64,000 nt of DNA from Magnolia sinica (GCF_029962835.1 NC_080588.1:66674001-66738000), one strand, 5' to 3'. Shown: positions 11,521-25,239, counted from the first letter of the stretch. The notes: generated from the letters alone by a model not told the origin. A program made the numbers and translations.

Positions 11521-13843
11521 AGGGGATGACGTAAAATTGATTCATTTGTAGAGCAGGTAGGGGATAATCTTATAGTCAATATATACTAGAGAAGGCTGGA
11601 TCGGAGGTGAAAGTGACCTGAACCGTCGGAGGTGAAAGTGACCTGAACCGTCAAAATTTTAAAACATGCATATTTCACGTACCGAATGAGTTGTCGGACG
11701 TTACATATATGATTTTGGCCACGAGAAGCTACTTTACCCACCAACCATGATAGATTTGCGAGATTCCATCATATTGACTGCCTAAATTTTAATCTTTTTT
11801 TTTTATAACTATTTTTAGTAAATTTTAATTTAATCGGAACTGTTCTGCATTAAAAAATTTATTTCTATTTTTCTTTTATTTTTCTCTTGGATTCAAAATA
11901 ATTTTGTGAGTTCAGAAAAATTCAATGGATTGGGAGTAATTATCCCTTGATGAAAAGGTGCTGGACCTCAACACGTGGTTCCCTGCGTCAGCTAGTGTGA
12001 AATGTTTATGCTGTTCTCAGGTGAGGCCCACTCACTTTGAACATCCACAGGCTCCTCCTGAAAGGGAACTGTTAACTTCTCTATCATCCACTTGTAAGCA
12101 AGCGTACCTGCAATCCAATCCATACCGCTCATTTCTAGCTGTAGATGACCATGAAATTGAAATAAAAAGAAATGGCTCCTGCCTCTCAGCTTACCGGGAG
12201 TGGATTAAGTGCGACCCGGTCTTACCCAAGACAGTGCGGCCCTTGCTGTGGGGCCCACCTTGATGCATGTGTTCTACATCCAAGTCAGCCATCCGTTTTT
12301 GACAGATTATTTTAGGACATGAGCTCGAAAATGAAACAGATATAAATCTCAAGTGGAATATATCATAGGAAACAGTGGTGATGGATCACTAAAAATTTTT
12401 GGTGGGCTACGAAAGTTTTGGATCAAGATGATATTTGTTTTCATTCCTTCATCTAGTTTATGTTACAGCTTATCAACAATTTGGATGGTAAATAAATGCC
12501 ACCTATACATTACAGTGGGCCTAGGGAGTTTTTAATGGTGGAGAATTCAATCACAACGGATTCTTATGGTATGGTACACCTTAGACTTAGATCTACTTCA
12601 TTTTTTGAATCATGCCGTAAAATGATATGAAGAAATGGATAAACAATCGTGGACTTAGTATACATACATCAAGGTGGGACCCACAATTAAGGGCCGCATT
12701 GTTTTTGAGTAAGGCCACGTCACACCTAAATTATTCTCCGCCCATCACAACCGTTCTTAGGGTGGTTTGGCACCATGGATTTGGGGGGATTTGAGAGGAT
12801 TTGGGGGAATTTTAAATCCCCTCATTGTTTGGTACCCTAAAGTAATTAGGAGTTTCGAGTCTCAGAAGTAGGGGGTTTGAAATCTGCTGTGAAAGCTTGG
12901 ATTACACGTAGAATCCTACTTCGAGTTGCATGTGTAGCATGTGTGTTACTATGCTATTACTCTAGTGGGTGCATGGCCCAATAATGATATTCCAAAACAG
13001 TTAGATTATCAATTTGCATCATTATAATTATTTTAATATGATGATCAGCATCGTCCAAATATTTTCCATGTAAGTTAACAGTTAAAAATTATTGTTTATT
13101 CACTCGGACATGATCTTATGCTTGTGGCTACGTTCGCTAATTAAAGACATTAAAATTGATTTAGTAATTAAATTCGAACTCCTATGAATATACATACACG
13201 ACTACTTATGGATTAAAGTTGATTCTCAATTCTGGGTGCCAAACACAATCGGAGGATTTTCAAATTTTTTAGAACAAGTCGGTGGAACCTTCCATGGATG
13301 CAACATTAGGGGGGCGGGGGGTCCATAATTGAGATGCAGATGAGGACATTGGTGTCCGTTTGTAGATGAGGACATTGGTGTCCGTTTGGATTATATCTGG
13401 ACAGTCATCCAACAGCCGGATCATTTGGATCGAGAGAACACCAGCCATTGGCTTTGATCAACGGTTCCGATCAATCAAAGGGCTGAATCATTATATTATC
13501 TGCGACTTGTCAAGTGATGGACGCTTATTACAAGTGGCCCACACCAAAAAGCCTAATTAGCACCAAAGCCTTAGCCAAGCAAGCAAGCCGTGGTTCTTCC
13601 TCCTTACTTCCGAGGCCGCTGGATTCTAGCAATTTTTCACGATATATTCTGATTTGATTGGACAGACAACAAATGTATTACTCTTAAAAAGCATATGGCC
13701 CAACTAAGTTTGCAGCAGCTTTTTTAGGCTTTTGTAGGGAAAATTAATGTAGAAGTCGGGAGATAAATGTTTCTTACTACTCTAATGGTGGTTTCTTCCA
13801 TCAATTCAGTAAAGATGCCAAGATACCACAGCCAAAAATATTT

Positions 13844-14368
13844 GGAAGTGGATATACTGCAGGTGACTCGGGGCACAGATATATTCATGTGCCCAGGGCC
13901 TTGTGGGGCTCACAGAGATGTCTGTGATTAATCTACTCCGTCGATCTATTTTTAGGACCATGATAAGACATGAGTCTAAAAATCAGGAGTCTAAAATCAG
14001 GAAGATCAAAAACTTATTTGGCTTGTACCAATTGAAACAATAGGGATTGAATGGATGGGGTAATGGAAGTTTTGTATCAAGATGATATTTATGCCTACAG
14101 ATTATTTGAGTGGTGATACGCGTATGAATGATTTGGATGGTATATAAATATCATAGTCAGCTTTAAGAAGGTTTCAACTAATGGACATTTCCTTTCCACT
14201 ATTTTGTTTAGCGAGGCCCACCTGAGTTTTGGATTTACCTGGATTTTAGAATTATGTCCTCTTTCAAAGCAAATGGACGAAGTGGATTTGTCAAGTACAC
14301 ATATGGGCCCCACACAGCCCTGTGAACAGGTATATCTCTTTGCTTGAGGTCACATGCAATCTGCTTCC
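13844..14368. mobile_element. MULE-type foldback MITE, 9-bp TSD
   Basis: The termini are GGAAGTGGATATACTGC and GCAATCTGCTTCC. AAAATATTT occurs on both sides (13835-13843 and 14369-14377), a perfect 9-bp target duplication. The core carries the AAACTTATTTGG, TTTTGTATCAAGATGATATTTATG and TTTCAAAGCAAATGGACG arms of this sub-family. Confidence 0.75.
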
Positions 14369-14935
14369 AAAATATTTGTAATTATTGGATTTTTATTTTT
14401 CCAATATTATCCTGAAAATCTCACATTCAAATGGCAATATAAATTTATTTTACAAATCATTAGATAATTAAGAATTTTACAAATCACTACCAAATTAAAA
14501 TAGAATTTACATCTCATACATTTTTAAATAGTTATAAAAAAGTTACCTCATTAATCTGTATAACTATCATTCCACTCCCTTCCATGTTTGCCATTATAGC
14601 AAACGGTGGGCAGCTCGAGTGTGACCCACTATGATCTTTATATAAAATTTACCTCAACCACCGGGTGAGTCAAGGCCATGTTATGTCAAGAGACCAAAAA
14701 TCAGCTCCATCTATGAATAAAGTGGACCACATAATTGGAAACATATATCGATAACTCTTACCTTCGAACTATTTCCATAAGTGTGCCCCATGTGAATCAC
14801 GAATTTGTATGATTTGTGAAGTCAGGCCTAATTATTTGTGGAATCTAATTATTAGATTAGATTTTATATAATTATCAGGGTGGGTCTTGTAAAAATCAAG
14901 GGTTGACATCTCTTTTCTATTATGTTTTTTCATGT

Positions 14936-15540
14936 GGCCCACTTGAACAACGAGTCAATCTATTTTTTGTCTCTAGTAGTAACATGGTACTACATATCTA
15001 ATAGTCGGAGTGGATCTTATATAACCATTAGATGCCATATAAAAATTTAGGCCTAGGGCGTAAATATCAAGCCCATTTGTGATTTAGGTGGTTTATACCA
15101 AGGGATATAGTTTAGAGGGTGTGTTGCCCAATACACTGTTTTGAAACATGTGGTCTACCTAAATCAAGAATGGGAGTGATTTTCAGGCCCTTAGGATTAA
15201 CTTGAAGTGAAGTACTTGGTTGTTGAGATGAATTTTATAAAAACATCGCAGTAAGCCCCACACAAGCAGCCAACACATTCGCTCACACACCTACCCAGCC
15301 GGCAGTGAAAGAAGGTAGTGGAATGATAATAATATTAATAAATGAGGTAGTTGTTTGAAAACCTTTTTGAAAAAGGTACCTACATGTTAAGTTCATATTA
15401 ATCAGGCAGTTGTTTATAAAAAAAATTTTAATTTTAATAACAATTTAACATTATAGTATTATATGATTTTATTGTGGATAAACCAAACATGAGAATTAGC
15501 ATGTAGCTATTGTTTTATGGCCACCCATCACAGTACCTAT
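14936..15540. other. Intergenic stretch without recognised feature
   Basis: This stretch separates units A2 and B2 and has no counterpart between units A1 and B1. I see no gene, no clear element ends and no tandem repeat in it. It was probably lost from the first copy, because CAD intron 2-like sequence resumes at about 15540. Confidence 0.4.
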
Positions 15541-16486
15541 TTACACCCACCCAGATTTGTGAGATTCCATCATATCCACAGTCTAAATTTCAGATTTTTT
15601 TTTTTTAATTTTTTTTTAAAGTAAATTTTAGTTTAATAGTAACTCTTTATACATTAAAAAATTATTTCTATTTTTTTTATTTTTCCAATGGATTTGAAAT
15701 ATGTCCGTGAGGAGTTTGGAAAAATTCAATGGATTCAGAGTAGTTATCTCTGATGAGGAGGTGCTGGACCTCAACACGTCATTCCCTGCATCAGATAGTG
15801 CGAAATGTTCATGCTGTTCTCAGGTGAAGCCCACTCACTTTGAACATCTACAAGCTCCTCCTGAAAGGGAAACGTTAACTTCTCTATCATCCACTCGTAA
15901 GCAAGCATATGTGCAACCCAATCCATACTGCTCATTTCTAGCTGTCGACATCCATGACAATGAAATAGAAAGGAGTGGTTCCTGCATCTCAGCTGACCGG
16001 GAGTGGATTAGGTGGACCCTGGTCTCACCGAAGATGGTGCGGCCCTTGCTGTGGGGCCCAACTTGATGCATGTGTTCTACATCTAAGTCGGCCATCCGTT
16101 TTTGACAGATTATTTTAGGACATGAGCCCAAAAATGAAGCATATCTAAATCTCAAGTGGAACATATCATAGGAAACAGTGGTGATGGATCAAAAACTTTT
16201 CATGGGTCACGAAAGTTTTGGATCAAGTTGATATTTGTTTTTATTATTCATCCAGTTTATGTTACCTTATCAATAGTTTGGATGGTAAATAAATGCCACA
16301 GATACATTACAGTTGGCCTAGGGAGTTTTTTATGGTGGAGAATTCAATCACAACTGTTTCCTATATCATGGTACACCTTAGACTTAGATCTACTTCATTT
16401 TTTTGATCATGCCGTAAAATGATATGGAGAAATGGATAGACAACGTGGATTTAGTACACATACATCAAGGTGGGACCCATGATAAG

Positions 16487-17488
16487 CTAAACTTATAACC
16501 TAAACTTATAACCTATAACCTAAAACCTAATCCTAAACCTAAACCTAAAACCTAACACCTAAAACCTAAAACCTAAACCTAAACCTATTTTAATGATCGG
16601 TTTTATTTTTAAAAAGTGTTCACTTTTTTGGAAGAAGTTTATGCAATTCTTCATGATTCTGAATTATAATGTTTTGTTGGTTTAATATTTTTTTTTCAGG
16701 TGAAAGACAGAAAATTGTTGCTGATTTTTTTTTTTTTTTTTTATGATGTTAAACTTATATGTATTTATGTGTGGATGAATGTAATGTGGATAAGATTGCT
16801 TGTGTTTGGATGGATGTAGTTTATCTTTGGATGAATGTAGTTTATGTTGGATTTACGTAGTTTGAGTTTAGATGGATGTAGTTTATGTTTAGATGAATGT
16901 AGTTTATGTTGGATTTACGTAGTTTAGGTTTAGATGAATGTGAATGTGAATATGATGAAATATATTATATAACAGGTGTATATCAGGAAGAATATGATGA
17001 TATAGCAGGTGTATAATGACCCTCTTATAAGGGACGGTTCATGATAGTCCTTTTTAAGGACGGTTCATGACCGTCCTTTTAAAGGACGGTCTGTGGCCGT
17101 CCATTGAAGGCCCATAAGAGACGGACCATGACGGTCCTTTTTAAGGACGGTCATGGACCGTCCTTAAAAAGGACGGTCTATGGCCGTCCTTTAAAGGCTC
17201 ATCAGAGACGGTCTATGACAGTCTTTTTTAAGGACGGTCCATGACCGTCCTTTTAAAGGACGGTCGATGGCCGTCCTTTAAAGGCTCATAAGAGACTGTC
17301 CGAGACCGTCCTTTTTTAGGACGGTTCATGACCTCCTTTTTTTCGTCAATAAAAATGACGGTTTTCGACCGTCCTTTAAGTAATACGACACGTCAAAATT
17401 TGACGGCCCTTGCGACGGTCCATGACCGTCCTTTTTGGTCGTTTGAGACGGTTTTAGACCGTCCTTTTTTCACAGTTTTGGCATAGTG
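16487..17488. mobile_element. Non-autonomous CACTA-like element
   Basis: The element interrupts a foldback MITE that is uninterrupted in unit B1. The flanking trinucleotide AAG is duplicated (16484-16486 and 17489-17491), as expected for CACTA elements. The right end reads CCAAAACTGTG...CACTA when reversed (…GGCATAGTG on +). The left end begins CTAAAC, so the first two bases of a CACTA terminus appear to be missing. The left part is a run of CCTAAA/CCTAAAA units (about 16495-16590). The right part (17020-17470) is an array of palindromic GGACGGTC/GACCGTCC units. No transposase is present. Confidence 0.7.
17025..17470. repeat. Palindromic GGACGGTC...GACCGTCC array
   Basis: About ten imperfect inverted-repeat units built from AAGGACGGTC, ATGACCGTCC and TTTAAAGGACGG are spaced every 40-60 bases. 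Arrays of short subterminal repeats like these usually mark the transposase-binding region of CACTA elements. They could also fold into a long hairpin-rich RNA. Confidence 0.75.
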
Positions 17489-18290
17489 AAGGGCCACACT
17501 ATTTTTGTGTGAGGCAGGGTCGCACCTAAATTATCCCTACGCACATTACAACCGTTCTCAGGGGCCGTTCGGCACCATGGATTTGGGGAATTTGAAAGGA
17601 TGTGGGGGGATTTCAAGTCCCTTTTATTGGCAGCAACTGCAAGTTTAAAATCTCCTAAAAAGGGAGTTTTGAAATCCCGAAAGCATGGATTATATGTAAA
17701 ATCCTTCCTTGCATGTGTGTCACTGGGCTATTACTCTACTGGGAACATAGCCCACTAATGATATCCCAAATAATTAGATTATCAATTGAATCACTATAAT
17801 TATTTTTAATATGATGATCAGTGCCGTCCAAACATTTTCCATGTAAATCAATGGTTAAAAATTGTTGGTTAGTCACTCGGACATTATCTTGTGCTTGTGG
17901 CCCATTCGACACTTAGAATTTCATCATTTTGGGCAAAGACTTATTACAACCATTATGTGAAACATTACATACGTGCACTCATTAGAGATATTAAAATTAA
18001 TTTAGTAATTAAATTCCCAGTCCAAGGTGCCAAACACAATAGAAGACTTTCATATCCAAGTGATTCCAAATCTAAGGGGACATTGGTGTCCGCTTGGATT
18101 ATATCTGGACAGTCATCCAACAGCCGGACCATGTGGATCATTTGGATCAAGTGAACACCATCCATTGGCTTTGATCAACGGTTCCAATCAATGAAAGGGC
18201 TGAATCATTATATTATCTGCCACTTGTCAAGTGATGAACGCTTATGACAAGTGGCCCACGCCAAAAAGCCTAATCAGCACCAAAGCCTTA

Positions 18291-19375
18291 GGGCGTGTTT
18301 GGACGGGCGACTTGAGATGGAGTAGGGTGGAGTAGGTGGGATTGAGTTGTCGAATCCCATCCCGTCCGTATGTAGGTCTGTTTGGGCAGCGAGGGATTGA
18401 AGACGACGTGCAGATTTCACTGGATTCGGTCATCTTTCTGTGGGATTGTGAAATCCCGCGCTGGAGAAATCGCTGGATTAGGATCCCTTCATAAGGTTTG
18501 CATGTGGCGGGAGAGGTGCTAGATGAATGGTTTTTTTTTTTTTTTGGGTGCGAAGAAAACGGCAAGGATGACGATGATGTCTGCAACAAAGAACCAGATA
18601 TTTCCACAGTCGGACTTGGGATTTGAGAAGCTGAGCCTATGGGAGGAGATGACGCGAATCTGGGGTTTTGATGAATCCATGGATGGCAGATGATCTATTT
18701 CCGGAGAACGGGCATTCAATCATTGTATCAGAGAGGCAGATCGTTGGGAGAATTATTTACTGTTTGGCAAAGATTGAGGATGGGAGGAAGGGAGGAAGGG
18801 AGAGGAGAGACGATCGGAGAAGGAGAGGGTTTTTAAAATTAAAAAAAATTAATTAATTAATTTTCTTTTTCCCGTTTCAGGTTTTCTCCCTCTTGCTCCG
18901 TCCTCTCACCATTTCTGATCGGATGGTGCAGAAATCTATCCCTTTCATCATCTTTGAGAGCTCATTTTATGCTATTTGAGCAAAAATGAGGTGAATCCAA
19001 AACTCAAGTGGGCCACACGAGAGGAAACAATGAGGATTCACTGAGCATCGTTGAAAAATTCCTGTAACCATAAAAGCTCTGTGTCAGGCTAATTTTTTCA
19101 TATTTTAATTTCACCAGTGGTAATGACCCTATAAATGGTTTGGATGCCATCTAAACCCAATATGCCCACCTTTAGTATGCAATCCCATGCCCGTCCAAAC
19201 ATAATCATGCCATACAATCCCAAGAGCCGCCCGCCCATCCAAACACGCCACCAGCTGGCCGCTGGATATAGCAATCCAGTTGGATTACATATAATCCCCT
19301 GACGCCATTTTGAAAGCCGTGCAATCCACCCTAATACAACCCAATCCCATCCAGGCCGCCCGTCCAAACAGGCCC
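18291..19375. mobile_element. PIF/Harbinger-like non-autonomous element
   Basis: The left terminus GGGCGTGTTTGGACGGGCG and the right terminus CGCCCGTCCAAACAGGCCC are inverted copies of each other. TTA flanks the element on both sides (18288-18290 and 19376-19378), and the empty site is preserved in unit B1 (the CACCAAAGCCTTAGCGAAGC stretch near 8320). About 1.1 kb, with no transposase reading frame. The inner 18540-18830 part is more G/A-rich and could be captured sequence, but I do not recognise it. Confidence 0.8.
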
Positions 19376-20300
19376 TTAGCGAAGGAAGCGAGCCGGGATT
19401 CTTCCTCCTTGCTTCCGATGTCGCTGGATTCTTAGCAATTTTTTATGATATATTCTGATATGATTGGACCGACAACATATCACTCTTAAAAATAAAGAAT
19501 TTTTAAATATGCTTTGACGTTTTTGGCAGCACATGGCCCAACTAAGTTTGCAGCATCTTTGTGTGATTTGTGGGCGAAATGAATGTAGACATCGGGAGAT
19601 AAATGTTTCTTACTATAATGCTGCTTTGTTACATTAATTTAAGTAAAGATACCAAGATACCACAGCCAAATCAGACATGGATAGGTGAAAGTATTTGGAA
19701 GTGGATATATTGCATGTGACCGGGGGCACAGAGATATTCATGTGCCCTAGGCCTTGTGGGGCTCACAGAGTTTTCTGTGATAAATCTACTCCGTTCATCT
19801 GTTTTTCAGGGCTATAATAAGACATGAGTCTAAAAATCAAGAAGAACAAAAAATTATGTGGTTCATACCACGCGGAACGATTGGGATTGAATGGATGGAG
19901 GTGGTAGAAGTTTTGTATCAAGATGATATTTATGCATATAGTTTATCTGAATGGTGATAAGCTTATGAATGATTTGGATGGTATATAAACATTATGGTCA
20001 GCTCTAAGAAGGTTTTAATGATGGACATTTTCGTTTCCACTATTTTGTTTGGTTAGGCTCATCTGAGTTTTAATCTGCCTGATTTTAGAATCATGCCCTA
20101 TTTCTGTCTTTCCGAGCAGATGGATGAAGTGGATTTGTCACGGACACCTCCATGAGCCTCACATGGCCGTGCATGGGTATATTCTGTGCCAGGGGTCACA
20201 TGATCTGCTTCTAAAATATTTGTAATTATATTGTACTTTGCCCGTGTTATTATCCGGAAAATCTCACATCCAAATAGTAGTTTAAATTTGTTTTACAAAT

Positions 20301-23300
20301 CATTACATAATATGGCTGAAGAAATAGTATATAACAACTATACTTATGCATAGGTTCTGTCTCAACCCAGCTAGAACAATTCAACTCAAAATGCCAGCCT
20401 TGTTGAGTCAAGAGTGGAGCCAAGATTTGGGACGTTTGATTATTCCTTCTATGATTCAAGAAAATGGTGTTTGACTTCCATTTTCTTTTGCTCACATATC
20501 AATTAAGCTTAGAATGCAGTCCATTTCACACATTTCATTTTCTGCAATAATTATTTCTTTCTTTTTTTTTTTCTTTTTTTGTTTTTCTTTTTTTAGTGCA
20601 TTTGTTTATTTATTTCTTATTCTACTCGCCTCATAGGGCCTTGGCTCTGCGAAGGAAGGTCGGGATCTTTTATTCTTGCATATATTTATTTTATTCTGTT
20701 TGCCTATTCATTGTCATTCAATTTTTTAAAGCAAGGTTAGGATCTGTTTACTTTTTTGTATGCCCGACCCTCTTGTAAGGTTATGCGAAGCATTATTGTA
20801 TGATTAACATTTCTTGTAGAAATATGATTTTCCTAAAAACTGCATGCCCCTTAAAGTAGAGACCGCGTGGAAGTGGGGGAGAGAGAAAATGTCTAACCCC
20901 CTCCTCTCGTGATAGAGACCATTACCCAGGTTACAGACTATATATCAGGAGTCATTTGGGCCAAGGGATTTCACGATTCCCCAGCCCAGGGCAGGTACAT
21001 GAACTTTAGCTGACCATGGACACACTGCAACCTAATCGTCTAGTGTCGAGTCCAGTCTTATAAACGCAACATTCAATGGTCGCCCCTTGCAAAAGGTATT
21101 GCACAACGAAGGAAAGTGAGATGAGCTAAACACATTATATAATTCGAGCCATTGTCACCCCTAAAAGGATCAATCGCACATAACAGTGCAAACGCCATCC
21201 AGTGAAAGACAATCTTTTACAACGTCACACATTCAGCCAGTGCATGCGTGTCAAGTGGATGGCATTCACACTATCATACTAAATAAAAAAATAAAAAAAT
21301 CTCTTAGTCATGGTGAGTTAGATACACACCATGGTAGCCCTATAGGCACCCAATCCTCATTGTCTTATGTGGTGTGGTCCAAGTTGTGGATCTAGAGATT
21401 GGATCCGTAATCAGCTTGACTCAATGCCGGAGACACTGATAGTTCAATCAAACATTGAGTTCAATAGACTTTGGCACACTCGCACATCACACACACATGA
21501 AATCTAAATACATACCCTCGATCATTTCTGTGGCCTTGTTTTTTATTGAATTAACATAACAGTGTGGTGTTTGAAAACCCATCATTAAAAACTTTTTAGG
21601 CCCAATGTAATGTTTGTTTTTCACCGAACTTGTTGATTAGGCTACACATAACTGGATGAATCGATTGAAATTGCGTATGGTGTAAGATACCATGGCTATG
21701 CGCGAAAGCTTGATGTAGCTATAAAATGAAGGATATATCCTGAAGGGGGCGGGGGGATTAGGATCATTTTTTTTTTTTTGTCAATTACACACACAATTGC
21801 TTACTTAAACTAATATAACAATTTAAACTAAACAATGCATTAACTTTAAGGCTTCAAAGTCAATAGAGGGTCCAATCACATATACTACAAATGATATGCT
21901 AATGATGCGAATAGTTATATATGATAGTGTACATGTGTAGACACCTCACCCAAGCTAGAAACCTGATAAAGCATGGATGATCATTAGGAACTGAACTCAA
22001 ACCCCACACCCTACCTAAAACTGTAGCCATTTTCCAAACCTGATCCAAACCCTAGCTGAACTTGAGCCATTCCATTACCCTAAACCCTAACTTAACTCAA
22101 GCCATCACCCAAACCAAAGCATGCCCAAACCTTTACCCAAAATTAATTCATTTTTCGAGCTATTTTCGGGTCATAATCGAGCCAGTTTCGAACCATTTTT
22201 TAGCCAAATATCCAAAATGGACTTTGGGCCACTCTCAGGGTCCGAAAAAAGCCCACTGGCTAAACTTTGAAAGCAACCATGTGGTTAATCCGATTACCAT
22301 CCCACTTCGACAAATGTGCCCCGAGCTCACAATTGTTGCTCCCCTCAAAAGTCAACTATATTGATCTATTTGACCCCAAAATTCATCGTATTTACCATTC
22401 TACCAGACCCTATAAACCTATAAGCAATCGCCATGTGGCATCCCCTTTCTCTCCACCAACCCTAAGCCGTCACATCATCATTTACCCCTCAAAGTCCCTG
22501 GAATTACCTAAAGACCATCCCAAGAGGCTATAAATACCTCTCACTTCTCCTCATTCCAAACCAACAACTACCAACAATAGCTACTAAGAAACCAAGAGTG
22601 AGAAAGAGAGAGTAAGTGAGGAAGAGTGAGAAGAAGTGCTTAAGTTCTTAAACTCTCATCCATTCTAGCCTCCTCCGGTCTCCTTCAACCATCGCTTAAC
22701 CTCTTACTTTCACTTGAGTCAAACCTTCCAACCATGGTGCACTTAAACATCTAAGCATTTTTAAGTGCAAGCTAAGGATCACACATTCGCCATTAGTATT
22801 CATATCTTATCATTACTTCCCTTCTCAACCCCGCTGCTTCTTTAGGTTACCATTGAACATATGCTCTACAACTTGCCGAAACTCCGGATATTGTCGCATT
22901 AGAAATTCATGGAAGCCTCGTTCCCTTACATAACGTTCTAGCGTCACCACATTTACTCTTAACCTCCTTTCTTCACTAGGCATTCTCTAGACGTATGCTC
23001 TGTGGCTTGCCGGAATTCCGGACCTTGCCACATCAGAAATTTAAGTCTGCCTAATCCCATTTTAGTACTTCATATCCTATCATTTTATCCCCTAAGATCA
23101 GCCTACCACACAAAGTAGAGACCGTACACGTGTACGGGCAGAGGTGATACCTAATACCTTCTCTCTCTATAACTGAAGTCTCTTACTTAGAATTCTATGT
23201 CGCATATTAAGAGTCAACTTAAAGCAAGAGAGTCACCGGATTTTCTAGCTTTTACAGATTCTGCAAGTTCTAGCTGACTGATTTACAACAGCTATAAAAC

Positions 23301-23500
23301 TAGTTAACAACTTTGTTGATAGGATAGAAATGGCCTTCGATGGAATCGAAGGTCCTTTGATATGATCGAACCCTCTATCGATCTCATCAAGAAAATTCAA
23401 AAATATCTCTATTGGTTGCTAGACTCATTCTTCGATCAGATTAAATAGACATTCGATTGGATTGAGTCTCATCGATAGTCTGTTGATGTGATCGACCACT
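20301..23500. mobile_element. LTR-retrotransposon-like debris
   Basis: No gene is seen. Two stretches contain AAGTAGAGACC followed by a CTAA.ACC.TCTCTC-like segment (20856-20950 and 23110-23200), a sequence style I associate with plant LTR-retrotransposon untranslated regions. A TATAAATA box followed by a leader-like AGAAAGAGAG region lies at 22530-22640. No gag, protease, reverse transcriptase or integrase motif is visible, so any element is a remnant and its family is unknown. Confidence 0.35.
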
Positions 23501-25239
23501 CGAAAACTGTTGGTTTGGGCATGTCACTCCCTAAACTCTGAAACTGGGCTCTCGAAATTTTAGATCGTTGAATCCGGTGCCAACAGCCTCCGTAGTACCC
23601 CATTCTCAGCTTCCAACACCCATACGCCAAATTTTGATCCTAGGATCCTACAAGGAGGATTTTTAACGTACATTTGTTTCATAACAAACATAGCTACAAG
23701 TTTACCCAAATTACAAAGGCAACATCATCATCACATATCCACTAATATAAACAATTGAATACAGTACTAAAAGGAAAATGCATATATAAAAAATTAAAGC
23801 TCTAGAAGACGATTGAGCACACTCCAATCTCAACGCTGCTGCGACCTAATGCCACCTGCAAGCATCTATCGTGCATAAGCTTATAAAAAGCTTAGAGGGT
23901 GGTGTAAGTGTGTGCGATGCACGTGCCAAGCATATAAATACCAGAGTAAGCGAAAATAATGGTAATCCATAAATCGTATAATATCAGAGTAATGCGGAGA
24001 CATAGTAAACCAAATATCATATACTGAGGATACAATGCAATATGTAAATCTTGATGAGTCGATAAATACCGTTAGGATCATCTAGGCCATAAAAATGAAA
24101 AAACATAACAATCTAAAATGTCATATGCCGCGGATGCAGTATGCAATATGCCGTGCGAATGAAATGATCAAGCTGAAGTGTGAAGTCGGGATGATAGTAC
24201 GTAGTATCGCAAGCTATGGTGTCCATCACAAAGGACTTCTATCCAAACCAGCTCAAATTTAGATAGTCAGACTCAATGTGGTAGACTCCTGATTTCATGT
24301 TAGTCGCGTGCCTAATTAAAATCATGGTCATTGTAAAGGTACACGTATCAAATTAGTTACGCACAACCAACCCAAGTGGATAGTAAATGAATGAATGAAT
24401 GCGTAAGATGCTGAGTATATAACTCCTACTCAATAAGTCCACATATCAATACTGTACATATCTGGGATCATCACAAGGGTCTAGTACAATCTACACGCGA
24501 TTGCCGCCCACTGGACACGCAACCATGCAAGTGGAAGAGACTTCATTATCCGCCTGACCATTAGTCAGCCAATATCTACTCGGCATGTCGATGGCGGACC
24601 CGTTTATAAGCTGGTCAAACTTAGCCTAGTTATGCCTCCTATCTTCGGGTGGGTAAGACCACACCCCTTTCCAACCGACCATGACACAGTGGGAGACGCA
24701 GCCTACTGATATTCGGCACTCGGGTGCTCATGTATCCAATCGGTCTAGACATTGGAGCGTCTCTTAACCACGAAGGTTTAGAAATTTTCACCTAGGGACA
24801 TCTATGACGCCCTGATGCTAGTAAAAGATTTATAGTGTCCTATCCAGCCATCCACAACATGCCTGTAAAGGCTATGACCCTGATGTCGCTTGGGCGTACA
24901 GTAATCACAACACACAATCCAAGATGCATTAGTCATATAATCTAGTCATACATCAATCATGCGCATACCGTGCGCTTATGCGAGACAATCTTCGCCTATA
25001 AGGGAGTCTCATAACAATACCTGCCCAATGACATATGCAATGGTTAACCATATCTCATAACAAACATGTAGATGATACGTATGGGCATGTATCATGATGC
25101 TATGCTGTCACATACTCATAATCGGTATCGATAACCAATATCGATAATCGGCCTAACAAAGGGCCTAAGGGAAGGTCACAATGTGGACATTTAACCATCA
25201 TTGCCTATCAAGTAGACATTTAACCAGCATCGCTCCCAA

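Larger units (their letters stand above)
10208..14935. repeat. Segmental duplication unit A2
   Basis: This is the second copy of unit A1 (2165-6775), with the same elements in the same order. It has private small tandem duplications: a unit of about 30 bp ending in TGACCTGAACCGTC near 11600-11650, and a unit of about 25 bp containing GAGGACATTGGTGTCCG at 13343-13390. No intact gene is seen. Confidence 0.75.
15541..20300. repeat. Segmental duplication unit B2
   Basis: This is the second copy of unit B1. It is longer because of a CACTA-like insertion (16487-17488), a Harbinger-like insertion (18291-19375) and about 280 bp of extra intron 2-like sequence at its start. At both insertions, unit B1 supplies an empty site (7431-7436 and about 8320), so both happened after the tandem duplication. 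No intact gene is seen. Confidence 0.7.

Noticed and set aside
16490..16590. CCTAAA repeats as a possible internal telomere
   Set aside because: The units are irregular (CCTAAA, CCTAAAA, CCTAAC) and not the plant CCCTAAA heptamer, and they sit inside an element with its own target duplication.
22062..22533. Overlapping open frames of 88-100 codons as a gene
   Set aside because: Composition is proline/threonine/serine-rich without domain signal, and the region has LTR-like features.
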